Of a DNA stretch of 12,871 bases, positions 1 through 8,099 are shown piece by piece. Both the position numbers and the translations under genes were made by a program. The notes beneath the pieces are model-generated. The model worked only from the letters and a program-made list of their open reading frames with translations. It did no database searches and was not told the origin of the DNA. The stretch's first letter is position 1; each line of letters starts with the position of its first letter. The stretch is taken from assembly GCA_021030915.1 (NCBI GenBank), contig JAGEMR010000277.1, forward strand, positions 1-12,871, given 5' to 3'. Source of the stretch: Astrothelium macrocarpum. Taxonomy: Eukaryota > Ascomycota > Dothideomycetes > Trypetheliales > Trypetheliaceae.

Positions 1-2444
1 TATAATTTTCTGATAATATATTATTTTAATTAATTTAAAAAATTATTTGATTTTTGATTTTTTTTATTATATAATCCGATTTTTGATTTAAAATATTAAT
101 TTTAGAATTATTTTTTTCTGATATATATTTGATGATAAATTTATATTATTTTAAAAATTCTAATTATCTGATTTATCATTAATTCAATTATTTTATTATT
201 ATAAAATAAATGAAATTTTTATGATTTATAAAAATTTCTAAAAATGATGATCCTTCAATATATATCTTCTAATATTATAATATAATAATTATAACAAAAA
301 ATTCTTTATTATGAATATTATAATTTTATTCTAATTCCGAAAATTTTTTTAAATAATATTTTATTAAATATTATTTTCCATTTTATATTTATTAATATAA
401 ATATATTTTTATTATTAAATTAAATATATCAATTTTAATTTATATTAATTCTGATAATTCAATAATTTTTAATATAGAATTTCGTAAATAATCTTTTTTG
501 AATATTTCGAATATTTTTTTTTTATTTTTTCCGAAAATGAATATTTTTTTATTCTTCATTAATTCTATTAAAAATTATATTTCAAAAGAATATTTATTAA
601 TAAATCTTCTATTATAATTAATAAATTCTAAAAAAAATTAAATATTTTTTATATTTTTTGATTCTAATTAATTTTTAACTGATTTTATTTTATCTGAATC
701 AATTCATATAATTTCTATTCTAATAATATAATTTAAAAAATTCATTTTTTTGATCTAGAATTCATATTTCGATAATTTTAATTATAAATTTTATTTATCG
801 AATTTTTTAAATATTTATTATACATATTATATATATTCTTTTTTGATTTTTGAATAAATAAAAATATCGTTCAGATATATTATTACGAATTTGTCAAAAT
901 ATAATTATAATATATTATTAATAAATATTTAATAATTGACTGATATATTTATAAATCCGAATAATATAATAAAATATTCAAAATATCCATATTTTATTTG
1001 AAATATTATTTTCTATTTTTCTTCTTTTTTCATTCATATAAAATTGTAAATTTCTAATAAATCTAATTTGATAAATCATTATATATTTAAAAATCTATTC
1101 TATAATTTTATGATATTGAATAATAAATATCGATTTTTGATTATTATTTTATTGAATTATTGATAATTTATATAAAATCATAAATTTTTATTTTTTTTTA
1201 ATATAAAAAAAATTGGATATTTTATAAATAATTCCGATTTTCTGATAAAATTCTTTTTTAAATTTTTATTCAAATATTCTTTTAATATTTCAAATTTTTT
1301 ATTGAATAATATATAAATAAATCTAAATATAAATTATTTTTTTATAAGAAATTTTATTTTATAATTCTATGATTGATATTTAAATAATATTTTAATATCT
1401 AATTTTTTTTTAAAAAAATATATTTATTTTTTATATTTTAAAAGAATTTTAAAAATAATTAAAATTATTTTTAAATTATTAATTTTTTGATTTTTTTATT
1501 CTATTAGAATATTTATTATATCCGAAATTCTTTTAATAAAAATTTTATTTTTCGAAATAATTTATATAAAATAATTATTCATTTTATCTTTTATTATATT
1601 TAAATATAAAAATTTCGATATAATTTTATAATTATATTCGTTCATTTTTAATATTTCATTTTTTTAATTGATTATTGGATTATATTATTATAATCAAAAT
1701 AATTTTAATATAATATTATATCTGATTATAATGATGATATCAAATGCGATTTTTTCAGTATATCTTATGATAATCATAAATATTGGCCGAATTTTTTCCG
1801 AAATTTCACTAATTTCTGGCATTTTTTCTTCTATTATTACACGTATTATATATTTTCAGTCTTTTAATTTGATTAATAAATTCAATAAATTTTGAAATAT
1901 TTTAAATATAAAATTCCCATTTATTTCTGAATCAATTAATATTCTAATTCTCTTTTTCTTTTTCAATATTATTATAATATATAATAAATAATTGAATATT
2001 TAAATAATATTTAAATCTATATATACATTCTATATATAGAATCTAAATCTTTTTTTTATAATAAATATATTTTTATCATAATTTATTTAATAAATATGGA
2101 CGGATATTATATTATTTCATAATCATTATAATATGAATAATTTTTCCTATTTTTATAAAATCATTTATTAATCAATATATATTCCTCTTTTTATTTTTGA
2201 TAAATAAAATAATTAATAAAATTATAATTTTTCCAAAATTATTATTTATATTATTCTAATTTTTTTATTATATAAATTTCGTAATTTTTATTCTCATATT
2301 AATAATAATATATTTTTTTATAATCTAAATATTCTTTATCCATAATTAATTATTTTTGAAAATAATTTCTAATTTAATAATCATATATAAATTATATTAA
2401 TAAATTCATTTAAGAATATTCTATATTTTTTTTGAATAATGGCG

Positions 2445-2486
2445 TATTTATAGATATAATTTTTTCTACTTTTTCGTCTATAAATA
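2445..2486. repeat. Short inverted repeat, 10-base arms
   Basis: The left arm TATTTATAGA (2445-2454) is exactly complementary to the right arm TCTATAAATA (2477-2486), with a 22-base spacer. The bases outside the arms (GGCG on the left, CCC on the right) are richer in G+C than the surroundings. It could be the remains of terminal inverted repeats or a chance hairpin. The arms carry only one G/C pair each, so chance is a serious alternative. Confidence 0.3.
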
Positions 2487-2557
2487 TACCCTTCTATTAT
2501 TGATTATATATATATCTTCTATAATTCTTATTATATTATTATTATTATTACATTTTC

Positions 2558-2574
2558 CGATATTCAGAATATCG
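2558..2574. repeat. Perfect 8-bp palindrome around one base
   Basis: CGATATTC, a single A, then GAATATCG form a perfect inverted repeat of 17 bases. Each arm holds three G/C positions, which is unusual in this background. Two transcription-factor half sites or a cruciform are possible readings, and nothing nearby supports either one. Confidence 0.35.
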
Positions 2575-3181
2575 TGAATTTTATATATCAATAATATTAT
2601 TTTATTAAATATTTTTTTTTATTTTTTAATATTTCTAATATTTTAATAACTGATATTTCTGATTTCGATATTTTTCTAATAAAATTAGTCATTTATAATC
2701 CGAATTAATTATATCAAATAAAATATTTTTTTATATTTCAAAATTTTTTGATAATAATTTTATTAAAATTCCGAATTATTTTTTAAAAATTTATATTATA
2801 ATAATATATATTGAATAATTAAAAATTATATATAATCTGATTATAAAATAATTTTTATGATTAAATTATTTTAATATTTTTCCAATATATTATTAAAATA
2901 TAAATTCTATTATCAATTATTTTTATATAATTCGATTTATTTATTAATTTATTTATATAATATATTTTTATATTTTTTCACGGATTATTTATAAATTTTC
3001 TGATATCAGAAATAAATTATTCCTTTTATTATCATTTTATTAATCAAATTATTATTTATTTTTTTCATCAGATATTTTTTGAATAATTTTTTTAATTAAA
3101 ATTTTTTTATTCGAATAATTAATTAAAATCATATTGATTTTTTTTTTCATGATTATAATCTTTCGTTATATTGTATTGAAT

Positions 3182-3420
3182 TTAAATCAGTAATTTTTTA
3201 TAAAATATTTTTTTTTTTTATAAAAATAATATTTTTTATTTTTAAATTCTTTTTTTAAATAAATATTATTTTTCTTTTTTTCTTTTTCGATAAAATTAAA
3301 ATCCATTAAATTATTATAATCATTATTCTGAATTTATAAATTTTTCTATCCAATAATTAATTTTCGGCCTTCTTTTTTTCTTAAAATTTTTATATATAAT
3401 TTATTATTTAATTCAATCAT
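3182..3420 (-). pseudogene. Possible relic reading frame, lysine-rich
   Basis: Reading the minus strand from an ATG at 3420-3418, the frame stays open to a TAA at 3184-3182 except for two internal stops, TAG at 3348-3346 and TAA at 3336-3334. The first segment has a basic patch (KILRKKEGRK). The last 41 codons, from an internal ATG at 3303-3301, are open and dominated by K, N, F, Y and E. Both internal stops are of kinds that C-to-T or G-to-A change creates from sense codons. The lysine richness simply follows T runs on the plus strand, so a chance open stretch is at least as likely. I recognise no family, motif or ribosome binding site. Confidence 0.13.
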
Positions 3421-4162
3421 TATTTTTATTAATTATAATAAAATATCTATGATATCTATATAATATATTAATTCATTTTTAATATTATTTTTGAATTTTT
3501 TATGAAATATAAAACGGAATATTTTATCATTTTATTCAATTTATTAAATATATTTTTAGAATCTGATCATATAATCTATCATTAAAATTTTTTATTTAAT
3601 ATTTAAAATTATTTATTCGATTATTATTTATTAATTAAATATTTTAAATATTTTGATAATTTCTTTTTTAAATATATCAAAATTTTGAAATATATTATTA
3701 ATTATTTAATCTTTAATTTTTATTATATAATTAATGAAATATAATTGGATTCAATAGAATATTCTTTCTTTTATAAATATAATTATAAAAAAAGATTAAT
3801 TATTTATTATAATATTTTTAAATATAAAATATAATTAAATGATATTAAATTAATCTTTTATTTTAAAATGATTTTTATAAAAATTATCAGATTTTTTGAT
3901 TTTTTCATTAAATCGTGATATAAATCAATTTTTTCTAATTTAAAATAATCTATCATTATTTTATGATTATTTTTATTAATTCATTTTAAAAATATTCAAT
4001 ATATTATAATTTCAGATATTTTTGAAATCAAATTTATTTAAAATCAAAATGATTTTTAAAATAAATTGATAAAAGATTGAATTAATAAAAAATAATATAA
4101 TTTAATAATTCAAAGTTCTATTAAAATATTATCAAAAATTAATTTAAAGAATGGTTTTGAAT

Positions 4163-4188
4163 ATAACGAGATCATAATAGTCGCGTTA
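4163..4188 (+). repeat. 26-base dispersed motif, copy A
   Basis: This 26-base segment, centred on CATAATAG followed two bases later by GCGTTA, matches 7051-7076 at 20 of 26 positions in the same orientation. Five of the six mismatches are transitions and one (T4181 against A7069) is a transversion. Both copies sit at the only two sites in the window with G-rich complexity, which argues against a chance match. It is probably part of a larger repeated element whose remainder has decayed or diverged. Confidence 0.5.
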
Positions 4189-4211
4189 CGTTCCTATATA
4201 TTTGCAATATT

Positions 4212-4292
4212 TCCTGGCTCATAGCAAGAGTCTTCTGAGTCAGAGATTGGCTCTCCTGGCTCATAGCATGAGCCTTCTGAGCCAGAGGTTGG
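4212..4292. repeat. Two-copy tandem repeat, 42-base period
   Basis: Unit 1 (39 homologous bases, 4212-4250) and unit 2 (4254-4292) both begin TCCTGGCTCATAGCA and match at 35 of 39 positions. The differences are A4227/T4269, T4231/C4273, T4240/C4282 and A4246/G4288. The last three are transitions, and in every one unit 1 carries the A/T state. Each unit can fold: TGGCTCA in the left half pairs with TGAGCCA in the right half of unit 2, and unit 1 keeps the pairing with one G-T wobble. Because 42 is a multiple of three, one plus-strand frame carries a 14-residue repeat containing SLLSQRL, but I take that as a by-product of the DNA repeat. Confidence 0.85.
4258..4274. repeat. 7-bp hairpin with three-base loop
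   Basis: GGCTCAT and ATGAGCC are exact reverse complements separated by AGC, giving a compact hairpin with four G/C pairs in unit 2 of the tandem repeat. The corresponding position in unit 1 (4216-4232) has lost two pairings through A4227 and T4231. The same left arm can instead pair with TGAGCCA at 4278-4284, so two mutually exclusive stems are available. No T run follows directly, so a bacterial-type terminator is not indicated. Confidence 0.6.
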
Positions 4293-4312
4293 TGTACACG
4301 GGTGTGCACACG
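4291..4312. repeat. Tandem pair of perfect palindromes
   Basis: GTGTACAC (4292-4299) and GTGTGCACAC (4302-4311) are both perfect palindromes. They are the cores of two adjacent related units, GGTGTACACG and GGTGTGCACACG, which differ only by insertion of GC at the centre. They directly follow the 42-base tandem repeat. Such paired dyads can be protein-binding sites or replication-slippage products; the sequence does not say which. Confidence 0.65.
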
Positions 4313-4330
4313 GTCCCCTCAGTGGTCCTA

Positions 4331-4380
4331 ACAATTTTCAATCAATTAAATATTTACAAATTTCTGATATTCAAAATTGT
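4331..4380. repeat. Weak inverted repeat at the island's right edge
   Basis: ACAATTTT at 4331-4338 is complementary to AAAATTGT at 4373-4380. Three more pairs follow inside one mismatch. It starts exactly where the island stops and AT-rich DNA begins. The arms have a single G/C pair, so chance is likely; the position at the junction is the only reason to list it. Confidence 0.2.
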
Positions 4381-7020
4381 AAAATATAATTATAATTAAT
4401 ATACGAATAATATAAATTTAAATATAATAAAATGATATCTATAATTGAATTAAATAAAATAATATAAAATAAATTATTAAAATACGAATCATCAAAATCA
4501 TTTTTTATCATAAAATTCATTATATTCTGGAATATTTATCAGACGATATCTAAAAATATATATCATAAGACTGATATTATCATAAAATATTTATCATAAA
4601 ATTAATTTTATATGAATTTATATTATAAATCGGAGATTTATAATTTTTAAAACGAAATAATAATATAAATAATAATAAAAATTTATCAATTAATAATATA
4701 ATCTATTTTTCGTTTATTATATAATAAATATGATAATTTCCGATTATTAATTGAAATTTATTTATTTTTATAAATTCAGATCTTTTCAATGATTTCAATT
4801 CAAAAATAAAAAATATTAATATATTTATAAAAAAAAATATATTAAATCTTTTCTTTTTTGATGAAAAATTATTTATATCAATACGTTCTTTTTCTATCAA
4901 AAAATCTGATATATCATGATATTTAATTTAATAGAATTTTTCGTCAAAATTAAATATAATTATTTCAATATTTATTAATTATTTTTAATTAAAATAATAA
5001 ATTCGGACGGCGTCAAATTTATTATTTTCATTTTATATATCTAATCCATCAATAAACCGAAAATATAATAACAATAATAATTATTAATGATGAAAGAATA
5101 TATATTCATATATCCTTATTTATATAAAAAATATCCGTAATCAGAATCTTATCTGACATTCTAATAAAATCTGAAAAAAAGATTGATAATAATCATTTAA
5201 TCGAATATTCCAATTTAAAAAAAAAAAATTCAAATATATTATAATAAAATTTATTAAAACGTAAATTAATATAATCATCATTAAAATTTTCATCATTTAT
5301 AAATCGCATTTAATTTTATATATTATAATATTTAAATTATCATTTTATATATTATTTATTTTAATTAATTCAATAATTTTTCTGTTATTATTTTGAATAA
5401 TTAAATCAATTTTATAATCAAATATTTTTAACAATTAAAATATAATCAATTTGAAGATTTATTAAATACATTAATCGATATATCAATTTACAAATTTCAT
5501 ATAATTATTTCAATAATAATTTATATAATATCTTATAAAATTTGAATTGAATTAATTATATATTAATATCATATTCCAATTCTTATTTTATATTTTAAAT
5601 AAATATTAAATTTCAATCTCATTCTAATAACCGAATATGACTTTTCATTCCATTTCCAATAATAAAATTCTATTTTAATATAATTATCATTATTATTATT
5701 TTGAATTCTAATATATAAAGACATTAATTATCTTCAAATTTAATATCATAATTTATTTTTAATAAATCAAATGAATAAAATATGATTTTTTTAATCTGAA
5801 ATAATCAGAAAATTTAATTAAAACATTTTTTTATATTTATAAATTTTATAAATTTCATTCAAAAAAAATTGATATATCATTTCCAATTTTTTATCATTAT
5901 TATAAAAAAAAAATATATAAAATATCATTAAATAATTCAGATGATTATTCGTTAAAAAATCTCGGAATTTCGACTAATAATATTAAAATAATTTAATAAA
6001 AATTCATATTAATTTTTATATATTCAGATTATAATATTAATAAATTATCATTTATCATAAAAATCATAAATATTTTATATGATTATTTTTATGAATTTTA
6101 TATTTTCAAAAATAATAATAAAAAATTAAATAATATGAATGATTATTATAAAACGATATCTGAAAATAATCATATTATAATATTGATTTAATAATATTGA
6201 TTTATCGATATAAAAAAATAAAATTATTTTATAAAAGATTTTATAATACGGATTATCTTCTTTAATTATTTTGATATTAAAATAATGGAAAAAATCCAAA
6301 AAAATTGGAAATATCTAATAACGTATTATGATTAATAATATCAATTCAATAGAAATTTATAACCGATTATAAAAATATTTTTAAATTATAAAATTGATAA
6401 ACATATTTAATCCAATTTTAAAAAAGAATTATAAAATATATTAAAAATGATTCTTTAAATTTTCGAAATTTCCAATTTTTTTTTATAAAAAATGATTAAT
6501 TTTAATTTCATTTTATTTTTAAAATCAAAATTATCATATAAATTCTAAAAATATCAATAAAAATAATTCTCAATTCTTTGATAAATACTGACCCTTTTTC
6601 ATATTTCTATAATTCTATAATATCCTCTGGATCAAATAAACGATTTAAATTTTTTTCTAATATTTCCCTTTGATATGATAAATCATTATACATGAAAATA
6701 ATTTATAAAAATATCATATTAAATAATTCATTCATTTAATTTGATCAAATTAGATCCAATATTTTATTAAAATTCTAATCGATTTTAGAGTTAATATTTC
6801 AATTTTTCAAAAATCATATATAAATTAATTGATATAATTAAATATTTAACGATTTTTCAATCAATTTTTTATAATGATTTTAATTTCTAAATTATGAAAT
6901 TAATCTCTTTAATAAAAATGAAATTGAATTCGATATTCTGAAAATCATATTTAAAAAATAATCATATAAAAAATTACAATATTTATCAAAATTCATAATA
7001 TAAATTGATGTAAATAATAA
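4346..7020. other. Gene-free AT-rich block, central part
   Basis: No gene is visible in these 2.7 kb. The longest continuous frame is on the minus strand, 4703-4927 without an ATG (65 codons if TTG at 4900-4898 is used). Its products are I, K, N and F rich, with no hydrophobic periodicity or motif that I can name. Small less-depleted spots occur at 4998-5013 (CGGACGGCGTC) and around 6590-6670, where CTGACCC and CCTCTGGATC survive. Compared with the left block the T excess disappears. Nothing resembling a promoter and terminator pair or an RNA gene is seen. Confidence 0.7.
6508..6693 (-). pseudogene. Candidate relic coding fragment
   Basis: On the minus strand, from an ATG at 6693-6691, 28 codons are open to a TAG at 6609-6607. 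A further 32 codons then follow to a TGA at 6510-6508. The first part has an ordinary residue mix (MYNDLSYQREILEKN, then FDPED), and after the TAG comes YEKGSVFIKELR. The mix of D, E, P, Q, R, G, S and V stands out from the I, K, N, F strings that random AT-rich DNA encodes here. The spacing of charged and hydrophobic residues would suit a helix. The TAG is a stop that one C-to-T or G-to-A change could make from CAG or TGG. Upstream the same frame has several stops. I do not recognise a family; a decayed transposon gene is only a guess from context. Confidence 0.25.
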
Positions 7021-7075
7021 TAGGGTCATAAATGGGGTCACGATGGGGCCATAATGGAACCATAATAGATGCGTT
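7021..7075. repeat. 11-base minisatellite, about five units
   Basis: Consecutive 11-base units run TAGGGTCATAA, ATGGGGTCACG, ATGGGGCCATA, ATGGAACCATA and a degenerate ATAGATGCGTT. The three central units (7032-7064) are clearest. Most differences between units are transitions (C/T and G/A). The array is the second G-rich spot of the window and lies inside a 75-codon minus-strand open frame (6892-7119), which is open partly because the array has no stop in that frame. It could be slippage-born, or the remnant of a repeat within a mobile element. Confidence 0.7.
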
Positions 7076-7076
7076 A
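7051..7076 (+). repeat. 26-base dispersed motif, copy B
   Basis: This segment overlaps the last units of the 11-base array and matches the left edge of the first island (4163-4188) at 20 of 26 positions, five of six differences being transitions. The downstream flanks are loosely similar in AT-rich words but cannot be aligned with confidence by eye. Its presence at both islands suggests that they come from the same repeat family. Confidence 0.5.
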
Positions 7077-7429
7077 ATATTATTATCTTCTGAAATATTT
7101 TCAGAAATTCTTTAATCATTCAAATTTGGCCAATTTTTAACCATAAAATATCATTTATAATAATCAATCAATTATAGATTCATTTTTCAATATCAAAATT
7201 GATAAAATAAGAATTTATGATAATTTCAAATTAATGGGATTTATATGATTAAAAATATCCGAAATTATTTCCGTAAATGATATTTTTAATATTCCTCTAT
7301 CAATTCCCGGTTAATATTTGACTGATCATAATTAACGGCGAATTCATAATCTAATAATATAAAATAAATAATATCAGTTCGGAATATTACGTTATTATTT
7401 AATAAAAAACTGATAATTAATTATAAAAA

Positions 7430-7466
7430 ATTCCGTATATCCGAGAAATTCATTTCTTTTCGGAAT
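7430..7466. repeat. Composite hairpin with nested stems
   Basis: ATTCCG (7430-7435) pairs with CGGAAT (7461-7466). Nested inside, AGAAAT (7444-7449) pairs with ATTTCT (7452-7457) around a two-base loop TC. The internal loop is 8 bases on the left and 3 on the right. The outer arm CGGAAT also occurs at 7380-7385, so the left arm has two possible partners. It sits in the local G+C rise. A structural or binding role is possible but unsupported by neighbours. Confidence 0.35.
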
Positions 7467-7925
7467 ACAAATATATTATAAAAGAATCATAAATGATTTT
7501 TAAATAAAATTCCAATATCTAAAATAATATTCATTGGATGATGGATTTATTAAATTACTATCATTTATTTCAAAAATTGAATTATACATTTTTCTATTCC
7601 GAAATATTCTTAATAATACCTTCATATTTTTTGATTTTAATCTGAAATTTTATCAATATAAATTTATTACAAATAAAATTTTTAACGGAATTTGAAAAAT
7701 TTTTACAATTTTTATTAAATTGAAATTGAAAATAAAATTAAAAATTTATTTAAAAAAATATTTTATAAATTCTATTCTTCTGATATTAAATAAATAAAAG
7801 ATCATAAAAATTTTTTCTAAATCTATATCATATTTTTGAAAATTATAATAGAATTATATTCTATTAAAATTCCAAAAATATGATTATAAAAATTTAAAAT
7901 CAGATCATATTCTTTTTTTTATTAA

Positions 7926-8099
7926 AAATATAAAATATCCTCTGATGAATTTTTTATGATATACAAAATTGTGATTCATTCCTTCTATTAAAATTGGAAA
8001 AAGCCATTAGAAATCAAAATATATCTCTTCTGAAAACTGACGAATATCAATAATAATTCTATAAGATTTAGAATTTATACGAAAAGAGATTTTTTTTAA
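7926..8099 (+). pseudogene. Possible relic reading frame, interrupted
   Basis: From just after a TAA at 7923-7925 the plus-strand frame runs 57 codons to a TAA at 8097-8099, broken by TAA at 7989-7991 and TGA at 8031-8033. An ATG lies at 7956-7958. Segments such as NWKKPLEIKIYLF and IRFRIYTKRDFF contain W, P, R and E residues that are uncommon in this background. Both internal stops are those that C-to-T change makes from CAA and CGA. Chance remains quite possible, and the minus strand across 7990-8070 is equally open, so the coding strand is uncertain. No family is recognised. Confidence 0.15.

Larger units (their letters stand above)
1..4140. other. Gene-free AT-rich block, left part
   Basis: I see no gene in this stretch. 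Stops occur every few codons in all six frames and the longest open frame (1668-1895, plus strand) begins with TTG and looks like chance. Composition is near 10% G+C, made of A/T tracts with isolated TCA, TGA, TCT, TCCG and CGA words. Rows sampled every 600 bases from 301 to 3901 give 168 A against 203 T, so the plus strand has a T excess. The longest T run is 12 bases at 3208-3219, and a short ATT microsatellite lies at 2535-2550. A slightly less depleted patch at about 1740-1860 keeps words such as GGCCG and CACG. It could be an older remnant of more complex sequence, but I cannot identify it. Confidence 0.75.
4141..4345. other. GC-rich island in AT-rich DNA
   Basis: This is the only stretch of normal-looking base composition in the window. 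Rows 4201-4320 contain 63 G/C of 120 bases (52%), against about 10% on either side. The left boundary is gradual: an intermediate zone with CGAG, TCGCG and TTACG words starts near 4150. The right boundary is abrupt, within about ten bases after GTGGTCCTAAC at 4322-4332. Inside are a two-copy 42-base tandem repeat, two adjacent palindromes and, at the left edge, a 26-base motif shared with a second island near 7.05 kb. The most likely reading is a surviving piece of a repetitive element or a recent insertion that escaped the AT-driving mutation. A functional element such as a replication origin or a structured RNA cannot be excluded. Confidence 0.75.

Noticed and set aside
1668..1895. 75-codon plus-strand open frame, hydrophobic
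   Set aside because: It starts at TTG, is almost all I, F, N, S, L and Y as AT-rich DNA dictates, and has no motif or start signal. With about one stop per nine codons, roughly one open frame of this size is expected by chance in six frames of this window.
2535..2550. ATT microsatellite as a notable repeat
   Set aside because: Five units in DNA that is 90% A+T is expected; it carries no further information.
4212..4292. CRISPR-like repeat pair
   Set aside because: Only two copies exist, directly adjacent with a 3-base gap and no spacers.
4150..4335. Solo LTR or LTR end of a retrotransposon
   Set aside because: The island could be one, but I cannot find a TG...CA boundary with flanking target duplication, a primer-binding site or a polypurine tract. 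I keep only the neutral description.
4141..4345. GC cluster of a yeast-type mitochondrial spacer
   Set aside because: Yeast mitochondrial GC clusters are shorter and CCCGG/GGTCC-rich, within spacers made almost purely of A and T. The pervasive TC/GA words and the 42-base tandem unit here do not look like them.
4202..4399. 65-codon plus-strand open frame with a repeated 14-residue unit (SLLSQRL)
   Set aside because: The repeat is a direct consequence of the 42-base DNA repeat, which is a multiple of three. The frame starts at TTG and runs out into AT-rich spacer at its end. No ribosome binding site or conserved motif is visible.
4703..4927. Minus-strand open frame, K, I, F and N rich
   Set aside because: It has no ATG at the start of the open stretch (only TTG at 4900-4898), a residue content set by base composition, and a length at chance level. 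The first residues look somewhat protein-like but are not enough for a call.
6892..7119. 75-codon minus-strand open frame with ATG
   Set aside because: About a quarter of it is the 11-base minisatellite, which keeps the frame open. The rest is composition-driven hydrophobic sequence. No family is recognised and it has no sensible neighbours.
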